Shown: one piece after another, positions 44,690 to 56,268 of the stretch
Position numbering within the stretch: position 1 is the first letter of the stretch
How the letters are laid out: each line of letters begins with the position of its first letter
Assembly (NCBI GenBank): GCA_015680905.1
Contig: CM027377.1
Location: 23,708,501 to 23,772,500, forward strand
DNA from: Coptis chinensis
Taxonomy: Eukaryota > Streptophyta > Magnoliopsida > Ranunculales > Ranunculaceae
Length of the DNA: 64,000 nt
Direction: 5' to 3'
Program-made: the position numbers and the translations under genes
Notes under the pieces: generated by a model
The model's database searches: none
Told to the model about the DNA's origin: nothing
Seen by the model: the letters and a program-made list of their open reading frames with translations, nothing else

Positions 44690-44992
44690 ACAAGTATACC
44701 GTTATCGCACTTTTAGACCTAGGTGCCAGTGTTAACCTACTTCCCTACTACTTATTTAAGCAGTTAGGTCTTCATGAATTAAAACCTACCAATATGACTC
44801 TGCAACTCGCGGATTGCTCCATCAAATACCCAAAAGGCATAGTAGAGAACGTTATAGTAAAGGTCCAAGATTTTTACTACCCAGTGGATTTTGTCATTCT
44901 AGATATGAAGTAGCTTTGTGACTCCATCCCTATCATCTTGGGACGTCCTTTTCTTGCAACTGCTAACGCTCTCATAAATTGTCGGAGACGGT
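44690..44992 (+). pseudogene. Athila-type protease (broken)
   Basis: ALLDLGASVNLLPYYLFKQL, TNMTLQLADCSIKYPKGIVE and IPIILGRPFLATANALINC are the conserved Athila protease blocks. DLGAS is the normal active-site form in Athila, so it is not a defect. One TAG (about 44911) interrupts the frame after VILDMK. The continuation at 44938-45300 leads towards RT. Confidence 0.82.
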
Positions 44993-45245
44993 TCAATGAC
45001 ATTGTCTTTTGGGAACCTTTCTGTCAAACTCAACGTGTTCAAATTAATGAAACAGTTTCCCGATCCTATAATGGAGGGCTTAGATTAGCTTGGTTGATAG
45101 TCCGGGTCATGATTATTTCACAAACTCTTTTCCCCGCACGAGATACACAATTCCTCTCTTTTGATAATCCGGAGTTTGACGATGGCTTCGCACATAAGGG
45201 ATGTCCATGCATTATTAGAGTCGGTACCACTATTGACCCTAATGC

Positions 45246-46260
45246 TTGGTGCAAACTAATTCAGAAGAACCGGATTCGCTCTTTTCCATTGAAGAGATGA
45301 TCCCTCACGAATCCTTGATCCCCAATCCTCCAACTCCGGATTTAAAACCTTTACCCTCTGATTTGAAGTACGTGCATCTCAATCTCAATGGCAGTCACCC
45401 TATAATAATTTCTGCTCACTTGACTACAGATGAAGAGGCACGTTTGATTCACGTCATTCGTGAACACCGCTCCGCTATCGGATGGTCCTTAGATGATATT
45501 AAGGGGATAGACCCTAGCATATGCACGCATCGTATACATCTTGATGACGGCATAAAGACATCGCGAGAACCACAATGCCGCCTTAATCTTGCCATGAAGG
45601 AAGTAGTGAGAGAGGAAGTTTTACTTTGACTTGATGCGGGTATCATATATCCTATCTCAGATAGTGACTGGGTTAGTCCTGTCCACGTTGTTCCCAAAAA
45701 GTCCGGCATTCAAGTTGTGCAAAATGAAAATGGTGAGTGCATCTCCACTCGCATTCCTTTGAAATGGAGAATTTGCATTGACTATCATAAACTTAATGCC
45801 AGAACCCGTAAAGATCACTTCCCTCTCCCATTCATTGACCAGATGCTAGAACGTTTAGCCGGTCATGCTTACTATCGCTTTTTTCTTGATGGCTATTCGG
45901 ATACTTCCAAATTGTCATCGATCCCCGATCAAGAAAAGACAACTTTCACATGTCCCTTTGGAACCTTTGCATACGCATCGAATGCCTTTTGGTCTTTGTA
46001 ATGCCCCGAGTGCACTTTCCAACGCTGCATGCTTCACATTTTTTAGTGATATGGTGGAGCGTTATATGGAAGTCTTCATGGGCGACTTTTCCATTTACAG
46101 AAATCCTTTAACGATTTGTTTATCCAACCTTTCTAAAGTATTAATGGCGTTGCGTAAGAGAAAAATCTGGTACTCAATTGGGAGAAGTGTCATTTCATGG
46201 TTACCAAAGGACTTGTTCTAGGTCATATTGTTTCAAAAAGACGGGATAGAGGTCGATAAA
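45246..46260 (+). pseudogene. Athila-type reverse transcriptase (broken)
   Basis: A connector (DLKPLPSDLKYVHL, HRSAIGWSLDDIKGI) is followed by CTHRIHLDDGIKTSREPQ, a TGA near 45628, SDWVSPVHVVPKKSGI, WRICIDYHKLNARTRKDHFP, FPLPFIDQMLERLAGH, a damaged FLDGYSD block and MPFGLCNAPSAL in another frame. The catalytic box reads VFMGDFS where the family has FMDDFS, so one catalytic Asp is lost. The module is dead by sequence. RT before integrase fits Ty3/gypsy. Confidence 0.87.
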
Positions 46261-46299
46261 GCTAAAATTGTTAAAATTTCTTCGCTACCTTTCTAACGC

Positions 46300-46900
46300 A
46301 TAGTTCATGATATCCCGTGCCTTTTAGGCCACGCCGGGTTTTACAGAGATTCATTCGGGGATTTTTCTAAAGTTGCTTTCGACCCTTAACCAATCTCCTA
46401 CTTAAGGATGCAGATTCGACTTCAATTTCAATTGCAAACAAGCTTTTGATACTCTAAAACCGCCTCGACTACCGCTCCTATCATTCAACCCTGATTGATT
46501 GGTCTCAACCATTCGAACTGATGTGTGACGCTTAGCGACTTTGCTATTGGTGCCGTGCTAGGCCAAGGGCGTGACGACAAACCCATTGTCATTTACTACG
46601 CTTAGTAAAAACTCTTAACGACGCCAACGTAATTATACCACAACCGAGAAAGAGTTCCTAGCTGTTGTCTATGCTTTGGATAAGTTTAAGCCCTACCTAG
46701 TTGGAACATCAACCATCGTGATATAATCTCGACCATGCAGCAATTCGGTACTTTCGCGAAAAAGGACGAAAACAACGATTGTTCGCTGGATCCTTCTCTT
46801 ACAAGAATTCACCCCGGAAATCAATGACAAGAAAGGAACCGAAAATGTAAGCCGACCATTTATCAAGGCTGGTTGGTGACATCGATAGTGATTCGAAGCC
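46300..46900 (+). pseudogene. Athila-type RNase H (badly broken)
   Basis: The clearest block is SDFAIGAVLGQGRDDKPIVIYYA (about 46533-46605), after HAGFYRDSFGDFSKVA (RT connection), followed by EKEFLAVVYALDKFKPYL-like residues (about 46645-46700). Frames change repeatedly. Confidence 0.75.
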
Positions 46901-46927
46901 ATCGGTGATTCCTTCCTGCAATAATAC

Positions 46928-48210
46928 TTGTACTCTATTTTCTCATCTCCATGGTACGCGGATATCGTTAACTACCTAGTTACTGAGGAAGTCCCCTCAT
47001 TTTGGTCACGTCCTGATCATAAAAAGTTCTTATCCACTGTAAAATATTATTTCTGGGATGAACCCTACCTCTTTAAGTATTGTTCCGACCAACTCATTCA
47101 TCGCTGCGTTCCGACCGGGAACACACCGACGATATTATCTTTTGCCATGAACAATCTTGCGAAGTCATTTCGATTGGGAAGAAAACTGCGGCCAAGGTGT
47201 TACAATGTGGTTTTTATGGCCCCCCTTTTTCGCGATGCACCACTAACATTGCATAGCTTGCATTCGTTGTCAGCACCTAGGTCGAATTACCAAACGAAAT
47301 ATGATGCCCCTAAATCCTATCTTGATTGTGGAAATTTTTGATGTTTGGGGCATTGATTTTATGGGACCTTTCCCTATTTCTCAAGGTTTTCTATACATTT
47401 TAGTCGTTGTAGACTATGTGTCTAAATGGATTGAGGCACTCCCATGTCGCTCAAATGACCATAAGACTGTCGTGAGATTTGTAAAAGAAAACATTTTCTC
47501 TCCTTTTGGTGTTCCCAAAGCTATCATCAGTGATGGGGGTACACATTTTTGTAACAAAATTTTTGGGTTTTTAATGAAGAAATATGGAGTTACTCACAAG
47601 ATTGCTACTCCATACCACCCACAAACAAGTGGCCAAGTGGAAGTCTCCAACAGAGAGATAAAGTCTATTCGAGAAAACTGACCAACCCATCAAGGAAGGA
47701 TTGGTCTCTCCGCTTTTATCGGATGCCCCGTGGGCATACCGAACAAAGATTTAAGACACCTATAGGGATGTCTCCTTACCGCATTGTTTTGGAAAACCTT
47801 GTCATCGCGCGGTTGAACTTGAGCATCGTGCCTTTGGGCCATCAAAAGCCTCAATTACAATATCATCGAGGCAGGCAGAAGCTTAAAACTGCAATTAAAT
47901 GAACTGGAGGAGATTCGAGTGATGCTTATGATCTCGAAATCCTACAAAGTTAATATGAAAAGAGTGCACGACAAGCACATTTTGGCGTAAGGATTTCAAA
48001 ATTGGCCCTAAAAGTTTTCTTGCATAACTCCAGATTACACATCTTTCCCCGGTAAATTGAAAACACGATGGTCCGGTCCTTTCATTGTGTCACCTGTGAA
48101 ACATTATGGGGCAATCTCTTTGCTTAATCCAAAAGATAAGCGGTGAATTTCAAGTCAATGGACAACGCTAAAACATTACCAATTAATTACGCCACCACCG
48201 TTAAACGGAC
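46928..48210 (+). pseudogene. Athila-type integrase (broken)
   Basis: From YADIVNYLVTEEVPSFW (pre-integrase) through a damaged zinc region (FWDEPYLFKYCSDQLIHRCV) to the DDE core in the frame 47301-47681: [41 protein letters not shown]. All three acidic residues are present. The frame then ends; KTRWSGPFIVSPVKHYGAI (about 48060-48115) is the C-terminal GPF/Y module. An RNA-directed element of this type inserts through this enzyme, but this copy is interrupted. Confidence 0.87.
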
Positions 48211-49609
48211 TCTTCTTCGAATCCAAAGATACATCGACTAGATGTTTCGTTTGGCATACTCGATCTTGTTTCTATAGAGGGTGCATGCCATTTTGGTAGC
48301 CGGGCCATCTTCTATCTTATGATCTCCAAAGTTCTTTGAAGTGTGTGGTTGCAAGCGCCGGAACCTTAGTCCACGAAAACTCTTTTTCAGAACTGAGTAT
48401 AAATGTCTTCTGCAACACGAGCAAACGTGCTTTTCGGTAAACGATGGGTACCTAAAATTTCACCTCCTTCCTTCTCTTCCCTTTTCTACTCTCTACCTCG
48501 CGAACTTCAGCTAATCATTTGGTGTAAGTCTCACTCATCACGAATAGGGAATGGTCATAGTTCTTTTGCTCGTCAACGACGTGCGCGAAGAATGGGCTGG
48601 TGTATGCATTGCCAAACACCCTTTCATCTCAGGCCCTGACTTCCTATCCGATACTAGCCAGTTTATGGTATACTTTTGTCTGACACCAGCTGCGCAAGAT
48701 AATCTTCGTCGCCGCGCCGTTTCTCCCACAGGTTGGGACTCGTCTTGAGGATCTGACGTTAAAAGACTCACCTTGTAGATATGTTTATATTGTTGCCTTT
48801 TCCCTTTGCATTAAGTTTTGCACATGAGATTCGTGTCCAACCTCAGATGTTGCACACTTGGAACACAAACGGGCAATGGATTCCACCAGACCAACCCTAC
48901 AATTGGTTACTTTGAGTTCCTTTTGGGGCGGTTTGAGGATAGCCGTATGTAATAAGGAAAATTTTATTATACCGTAGCGCGCACGGTCTAGGATGGTACC
49001 GTCCTGCCCCTAACCCCATAATACATAGAGGTGAAGCCACAGTCTGGCTGGATTTGGTTCGCTCCAGAGCCGACATGACAGTTGTCTATGATTTAAGATG
49101 GTGAATCCCCTGGACATCCAGTGTTTTTCACGTATATCTCCTTTGTTTATAAATAAAACACTCTCCTTCTTTTAAAAAAAAAAAAAATTGTGACTTTCAA
49201 GAAAGACTCATACAATTAGATAGCATTTTTCGTGCCGATCGTTTCGGTATCTCATTCGTCCAATTCGGAGTCAAAACGAGTCGTGGGTAAGCATTTAGAT
49301 TTTGTAGGTTTAAATCGGGCTTTAGGCTTGCTTTGGGCTTCGAGAAAATTTTTGGCCCAACCAAAATATCGATTTCTCGGTCTATTTAAACCCAAAATAA
49401 CCGATAACACGCGTCACATTTCCATCACTCTTCTTCCTCAAAAACCGGATCTTGCCCCCTCTCGATTAAGTCTAGCACGAGACAGGCCCACACTAAAACC
49501 AGGTCTTGCGCGAGACCCTCACAGCTCCGACAAAGTTTTCCTTCCGTCAGAACATCCCAATTCTTCCCCTCATCAGTAATCAATAGTCATCCTCTCTCTA
49601 AGACCAGCA
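48211..49609. other. Athila spacer, no supported gene
   Basis: Short frames without recognisable domains, an A-run at about 49173-49186, and Athila-internal-type composition. The frame 48403-48639 (MSSATRANVLFGKRW) is unassigned. Confidence 0.4.
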
Positions 49610-50780
49610 ATGGCCGGAAACAGACGGATTTGTGTGGAAAGAAATTTTGGAAATTTGTTTGAAAATGGGATGTTTGCTCCGTTCTTTGATCACGAAATTC
49701 ACTCTAGAGGATGGGAGAGTTTGTTATATGCCAATGGAGGGCTTTATTCCAAGGATTTGGTGACGAAATTCTACGACAATGGGAGCTTTAATGGCGACCA
49801 TTTTTGGGTCATCGTCGAGGGTGTGCGCCACGTAGTCACACCTGTGTTGCTCTCTGGGATCACGGGCATTCCTCTGGTCGACCACGTACTGACTCAGCAG
49901 CAGTCCATATACCCACGAACTTAAGACCTAATGCTCGACACGCTAATCGAGGGAGAGTACAACATCGATGGGAAATGCGCCGTATCGGCCAAAGGCGACG
50001 GAACCAGCTCTTGATGACTCAATGGTCGGACTCAACGTCATTGGCACCTCGGCCTTCCGGACATCAACAAGACCTTCCTCCACCTTCTCTCGGATCCTCC
50101 AGAGCGAAAGGGTAACTTCTGATCGTTACCTTCTTTTTGATATTATCACACATGCCACTCTTAGGTCAGCCCCCCTTGCCGTTCTAGTAACGCAAGTCAT
50201 GATTAATCTGGGTTTTCTGTCTGCCACCCCACTACTCCCTATACCACAATATGAGAATATGCTTGTCTTCAAGAAATGCATACAAGACCCTTGGGAACCC
50301 ACAGCACCTAGGGCTGCCTGAGCACACTAGCGTAGGATCCTCTCACCCACCATACTTTGATGAGACTGCCATGAGTAAGATCACCCAACCCATAGAGGCC
50401 CTACGTCGCGGAACAGCTGGGTCGAGAGACATGTACACTCGCCGGTATCGATGAGACGCACTTTGGGCGAAGTTAAGGATAGATATGACCACTCGCCACG
50501 AAGTCGATGATGCAGAAAGATGGGCTTAATTCCAGCAGGAAATGAGAGCCTCCATGATCGCATTTTTCAGACAATATGCTTACTCGCCGTAACCAGTTTC
50601 ATTGAATGTTCATGGCGAGCCATCATCAGTTTCAGGCTCAGGTGATGGATACTCTGGGTGATATCCAGGAGCAGTTAGCCTCCACGGAGCTCAGATCGCA
50701 CGACGTTCGCCGGGACTCCTCGGTTCTTCTTCCGCAGCCCCGAGGATTACGCTCTGACACTGGGGAGGATCATCAGTAGC
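49610..50780 (+). pseudogene. Athila env-position ORF 1 (plant transposon-protein type)
   Basis: Starts MAGNRRICVERNFGNLFENG and reads PFFDHEIHSRGWESLL, GGLYSKDLVTKFYDNG, HFWVIVEGVRHVVTPVLLSG, ITGIPLVDHV before TAA at about 49922. In another frame ASTRPSSTFSRILQSERVTSDRY follows, and later a basic/Gln-rich tail (about 50500-50780). RGW, YS-LV-FY and V-G-V-TP-LL-ITGIP are the usual landmarks of the plant ORF downstream of Athila pol, often called env-like or putative plant transposon protein. It is broken by one or more frameshifts. Function unknown. Confidence 0.65.
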
Positions 50781-51754
50781 TAGATTTATTTTTTTCCGGT
50801 CTTGTATAATATTTATATAAGATATTTTATTTACGTGTTTGCATTTTCTAGCTTAATAGTAGATAGTTCCTAAATATTTCTATCTTGATATATTAGCTAT
50901 ATCTAATATTATAGTATATAGGTAGGAACATATATTGGTAATAATAAATTATATACATATATATAAATATACTTCACATGTCATACTTAAACAACAAATT
51001 TTAACGTAACTAACACGTTCAGAAACCGATAATGAAAACGCATCAAAAAATGGTCATGAACCACATCTAAAAAACGGTCAGAAAACGGTCAGAAAACGGC
51101 AATTTTCTTTCTATAAATAAGTTCAACTCTTCCTCCATATTCACTCATTTCATATTCTTCCCTCTACACTTCTTATTCTAAAAACCGTTTTTGGATCACT
51201 CCAAGCTCAAGATTCATTGATGCACTAGAAAAGTTTGAGCAGCAGCAGATTGAATATGCTACTCAAGTCTTCATGCTCGGTTGTTTTATTATAGTCATGT
51301 TGTTCATGTGGCATATAGTTCTATCTAACATTTAGGTTTGTATTTAAGTCATCAAATCATTATGTTGTGTTTCCATACCGTTGTACGTTCTTACATCTTA
51401 TTGTGATAGTATATCTACATTTTTCTTGTCCTTCTACTTCAGTTAAAAAAAAAAAACAAAAAAAAAAACAACAACAAACAACAAACAAACAAACAAACAA
51501 AAAAAAAAAAAAAAAAAACAAACAAACAAACAAACAAACAAAGGGGGCACTCCTTGTCACATGCCCCATTCTTCTCATCCACACACCATCCACTTTTACA
51601 CATATCTTAGAAGATACACGTGCTCTAACTACCCTGTGACACCTCGAAACGTATCTTTTACATTTCGGATGGGTGCCTATTTATAACAAGGATAGGCACC
51701 TCAAAAAATTTAACTTCCCTTTTTCAAAAATAATTTTCCACCACTCCATCTTTA
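50781..51754. repeat. Non-coding spacer with (CAAA)n/poly-A tract
   Basis: AT-rich sequence, three AAAACGGTCA-type repeats near 51070-51095, and an A/CAAA low-complexity tract at about 51444-51541. No gene seen. Confidence 0.7.
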
Positions 51755-52790
51755 ATGGCCCTCACTCGAAGTTTCGTGCCCGAGCAAAATTTTATGGAAA
51801 ATTTCCAAAATGGTCTTTTTCATCCCTTTTTTGACACTGAAATATTACGGCAAGGATGGTACCCTCTTTTACACCATAAGCAAGCATTTTATTCCAGAGA
51901 ATTGGTCTTGTTATTTTATAAAAGCGGTTATTTCCAAAACGGACAATTCTTTGTCCGTGCTAACGGATGCGAAAAATGAATTGACTATGGAAATCATCTC
52001 TGAGGTACTTCAAATTCCTATTACAAACCAAGGAGTACACCTTTAGGATTCACCTTTCGATAATATCCGGCATCTGATGTTTGCAACTATCCTTCACGGC
52101 GAATACAACCGGAAAAACCGTATTGTTTATCAGAGATCTTTACAAAAGAACCAATTATCGCGGATCCAATGGGTAGCTCATAATGTCCTAGGCACGCCTA
52201 AGACTTCGAAATAACCAAACCCCTCTTCCATTTACTCGGTCTTGCGAGTAACCGCAATGATTTTTGCATTATTAAATTTCTCGGAATCGCGATCGCGACG
52301 TGCGGGAAAAAGGCAGCTCCTTTACCAACCATTGTGACACTTATCATGATACATTGGGGTTTTTCTAGCATTTCTCCTCATACACCTCTTGAACGACCAA
52401 CATTCTTACCATTCACTCAAGGTATGTAGGAACGGATTCTCGGAACCCCGGCGTTGCAAAGAACCATGTCGGACAGACCAAACGAAGATTGTTCCAATCG
52501 ACAACATCTTTACTAAAATGCATTATGCAACGTATTTAATCCCATGGAAGGGCTTCGCTTAATTCAACAAGGACTGATGACATTATTCAAACGTCGAACA
52601 TTATTATCACCACCTTCTTGAATTTCGGGGACTGCGGACAATAAACGAAGAGGAACAAGCACAATTCTTGCATGACCATAACCAATTCTTGGCAAATCAC
52701 ACTCTCATAATGGAGAACCACGAGATTTACCAAACAGAAAACAAAATGTTGCAACAGTACATTTGTAACGGATTGACGGCATAGAGAATC
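51755..52790 (+). pseudogene. Athila env-position ORF 2, paralogue of ORF 1
   Basis: MALTRSFVPEQNFMENFQNG, then PFFDTEILRQGWYPLLHH, AFYSRELVLLFYKSGYF and, in the next frame, ELTMEIISEVLQIPITNQG. It aligns with ORF 1 (49610) at NFxxxFxNGxFxPFFDxEI, GWxxLL, YSxxLVxxFY and the xxLxxxxxIPxxxxxV ending. The following part has several stops and frame changes up to about 52790 (ILHGEYNRKNRIVY, IATCGKKAAPLPTIVTLIM). Two related ORFs in one element suggests duplication or nesting. Confidence 0.6.
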
Positions 52791-53319
52791 TTATAAACGG
52801 ATTCCTCCCACAAAAGGATCCTCGCCCGTTACTTGGGCCAATGAAACCATTTAAATTTTGCAATTTTCCTTTTTAGTTTTAATTTTCGTGTATGGTAAAT
52901 TGTTTTTACTTAATTATTCTCATCATACTCTAATATTTGTTTATCCTTGTCTAAACAGTCACATTTTTTCACACAATGGAAGCTCCAAAGATGATTCCGA
53001 ACAATCTTTCCATTCATTCTTTGAATTCTCCCAAGCATATGGACATCTTTTGAGAGAGTACATAACTCAAGTTGGTTGGAACTCTCTCATTCTACACCGA
53101 AGCAGACATACTCCCCAGGTTTGGCAACTTATTTTTATGATAACATGGAAGATCTACCAGGTGTCCAGGGTTTTCCCTTTGAATGGTTTTACACTCACGT
53201 ATTGGTAACACCCGACGCGCTTTTTATGAGCCAACAGTGGCTATGGCTCTAGATCTTCCTCCTCTTTAGCCAGATCTCCCCATTCAATACATGATAGAGA
53301 ATGACCTTAATGACTATTC

Positions 53320-53960
53320 TAGGGAAGATTTTGTTGCCCGGTATGGAGATGGCCTTGCCCACGTCAAAGAACGCATCAAGCCGGGCCGATGGCGGAATTC
53401 ACTATTCCACTAGCTTGATTATGACCATGAATGTTGGAACTGCCATGTTATTTATTCTTTCAACATCATGGGGATTGGCATTTTTCCATCTGATCAAAGT
53501 CAAGCATGTAAGACATTCCATGCATTGGCCCAGCAACATACCACCTTCGACATTATAGAACTAGTAATTGAGAATCTTAAGAAGGCTCGGTCTTTTCGGC
53601 AACACTATATCACCCCCGCCGATTCAAAGATGCGGGGATAGTGAGGACGATACTTCCCTCGAAGTTTGCAGCTACCTTTTCGGAATTTGGGTAAAGGTCG
53701 ACTCTATGTGTCCAACAAACAAGATAATTCATTCTTTGCGATTTCGGACATGGACACGCCCTGCAAGGTATCTTAAGAAAGTTCATTCTTTCCTTGATGA
53801 TGATAAAATGATAGCTCATCTAGACAATGCAAAGAAGAGGAAGTGGAGTGAAGTCTGGAAAGCTATGATAGATTGGCGGGATGCGAAGGAATGGCATTTC
53901 TACAGGGACGAGGCAAGGAGGGACTATCCCCCAGTTCAAGGATGGGGCAATGTGAGTTGA
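53320..53960 (+). pseudogene. Unrecognised ORF at the 3' side of the Athila region
   Basis: Reading across frames: VKERIKPGRWRNSLF, a TAG, LDYDHECWNCHVIYSFN, QACKTFHALAQQHTTFDIIE, then, after a frame change, PARYLKKVHSFLDDDKMIAH and KKRKWSEVWKAMIDWRDAKE, stopping at TGA 53958-53960. The Trp- and charge-rich end is coding-like. I do not recognise the family; it may be the C-terminal part of the ORF 2 protein or an unrelated captured segment. Confidence 0.4.
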
Positions 53961-54165
53961 TGCATGTACATATTTGTTTTACGTTTTGATATGAAATAAA
54001 TAAATAACCTAATAGTGTGCTACTCTAACAGTGTGCTTCTACTTTTATGATGCATAATATATAGTGTGTTACAATAAATTTCTGTGGAAGATGTCAACTT
54101 TATTTTTGCTCAAAGCCCACCGGTATACTCCTTCTTCCTCTTAACACTTTGAGGACCGTTGTCCG

Positions 54166-54183
54166 AATCTTTTTTGGGGGTGG
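54166..54183 (+). other. Second polypurine-like tract in the Athila region
   Basis: TTGAGGACCGTTGTCCGAATC is followed by TTTTTTGGGGGTGGTGAGAACC. It resembles the tract before the LTR at 39502, but the sequence after it (TGAGAACC) is not that LTR. It may be an internal PPT-like motif or the start of a different LTR. Confidence 0.5.
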
Positions 54184-54423
54184 TGAGAACCTTTTGCAAA
54201 AATTAGGCATGCATAGTTGTATATTGTTACTTAATGTCTAAATAAACGTATTTAGTGACAAATTCTCGTTTCTCTTTCTATGATGAAAAATATTTAGAAA
54301 TCTCACCCTAGCATCAAAATTAGGACTTGTTCTTAGAAACTTAATTTAATAATGTATGCAATAGTTTTACATCTTTTCATGAGCATTCATGCACCGACTA
54401 TCATTAAATGTACATGATAAGTT

Positions 54424-55690
54424 TCTAGGACCCACGGTTAGACAACTTAATTTCCATATCCTATAAGAATCTAACCAAAAGCCTCAAAATGTATGATATA
54501 TGAGTAATCCATTACCACGGAGGAGTAGTTCTTCCGAATAGAGAGTTCACACGCCTACTTACTTGATCACTACCCAAATCCTAGAGAATTTAGGCCTTCT
54601 TTGGATCGATATAGCCTGTAAAAAAAAAATTCGCGACCTGTAAAAAAAATTTACCGCTAGTAGGATGAATGCGAAAAATGAAAAGAAAACCTTTCATTAA
54701 TCCTGTTTTCTACTTCAAAAAAAAAAAAAAAAAAAAATCATTACCCATCTAGTAACCACAAATAAATAACCCTACCTAGATGATGATAATATGAGAAATA
54801 GGATGAAGTCCGTGTTCCAAGATTGAAAAATGAAAGAAAAAAACCTTGTCACAAATCAAAATCATGGTGTATTACAATAGTTTGGAATCAAAAGAAATAG
54901 AAATATGTTTCCAAAAATCAAAAGAAATGTCAAGGTTAGAATTCCCCAAAAAAAAAAAAAAAATCAAATCAAATCAAATCAAATCAAAAGATCCACCATT
55001 CAGTTGGGAATGCAAAAGCTTGAAAAATCCAAGTATGGAAACCCGTGTTAGAAGCGAGGAAAGAAAATAAGGATCCTCTAGTATAAATATCTCAAGACCT
55101 TATTCTCTCATACTTATCATTTTTGAATTTTCTATTCCATTTTTTCTGGTTTAGGTAACCACCTAAGCCCCATAACACCTAATAAAGACCTCTAGCGAGT
55201 TTCACCCGATCAATTAGGAATAGGATAGTGTGATAATAAAGTAGTAGTTGTGACTTCTCGACCTTGGCTTCCTCTAACAAAGATCATTGAGTATGTGAGG
55301 AAACGTGCCCATTGCACAGATGCTTTTTGGAGATAAGCAAAAGCTTGAGTGGAAAAATAAGAGAGAAATTGTGATTCGACACATACCGCGGAGAACCTAA
55401 TTAAGGACGCTATCCAAAGGATCCGAAACGGCCCCGCATTTCGTACATTTCATTATTAGATTTTGCATGCATGCTCATAACGTAGATGTTTCAATTATTG
55501 TATGTATATTAACTTGAAAAAAAAAAAAAAAAAAAAAAAAAAGAATAAAATCCTTGTTCCCCCGCTAGTGAGATGTCTAGATACCGAGATTAACTACGAA
55601 TGACACTTATACCATTGTTTTTAAGTGTAGTATAAATATATTTACCAAATCAAATCAAAAAGGGAATGCAAAAGCTTGAAAAATTATGCA
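54424..55690 (+). repeat. Athila-type 3' internal segment (right copy)
   Basis: Direct repeat of 38706-39290, beginning GGACCCACGGTTAGACAACT and ending TGTAGTATAAAT. It carries about 560 bp (about 54586-55150) that the left copy lacks, including poly-A runs and an (AAATC)n stretch near 54962. A poly-A run lies at about 55517-55541. GGGAATGCAAAAGCTTGAAA occurs twice (about 55008 and 55662). The right copy is not followed by an LTR in this window. Confidence 0.72.
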
Positions 55691-55944
55691 ACCGTGACAA
55701 TAGGTGGTGTGGTATATAATAATAACAAAAAACTGTGGTATATATGTTTAACGGATACCACGGTTTTTCAAAGAACCGTGGTTTGTATGTATCCATTATA
55801 TACCACGGTTGTCAATGCATGTAACCAATTATGGCATATAAGCTATTGAAACCGTGGTTTATATTAGTGTATGTATTATAATACCGTATATGGTATATAG
55901 TTATATGTTTAAATACTACGGTTTATGCTCATTATATAAACCGT

Positions 55945-55987
<43 letters not shown>

Positions 55988-56010
55988 TTAATAATAATGC
56001 TAGTATATAT
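55691..56010. repeat. ACCGTGGT/ACCACGGT repeat cluster with (TA)n
   Basis: Several direct and inverted copies of ACCGTGGT within about 250 bp (about 55735-55950), followed by a (TA)n tract at about 55946-55982. Dense ACCGTGGT copies recall the subterminal region of CACTA elements, but no CACTA terminus or target duplication is visible. Classification is a guess. Confidence 0.45.
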
Positions 56011-56268
56011 ATCTTCCACTTAAAATTTAAAATAATGCTAGATAAAACAAAAATAACAAAACATACCGCCCACGCATAACATTTTCATCTTCCCAACAAA
56101 TTCCAAAATGTACAATAAACTATCAAACATTGCAAAAAAAGATAATAATAATAAAATAAAAAAACTTCCATTAATTTTTTGAGTGCACTAAGAAAACAAA
56201 CTTCAAATTCCTTTTCATAAATTAAAAAGGTAAGACTCATAAATTAAACTGGAGGGGTCCAAACATAG

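Noticed and set aside
51360-51639. Lys/Gln-rich and Phe-rich frames
   Set aside because: Low-complexity (CAAA)n/poly-A tract translated in both directions.
54184-54423. Possible LTR start TGAGAACC after the second PPT-like tract
   Set aside because: No second copy, no target duplication and no matching end was found, so it is recorded only as a PPT-like motif.
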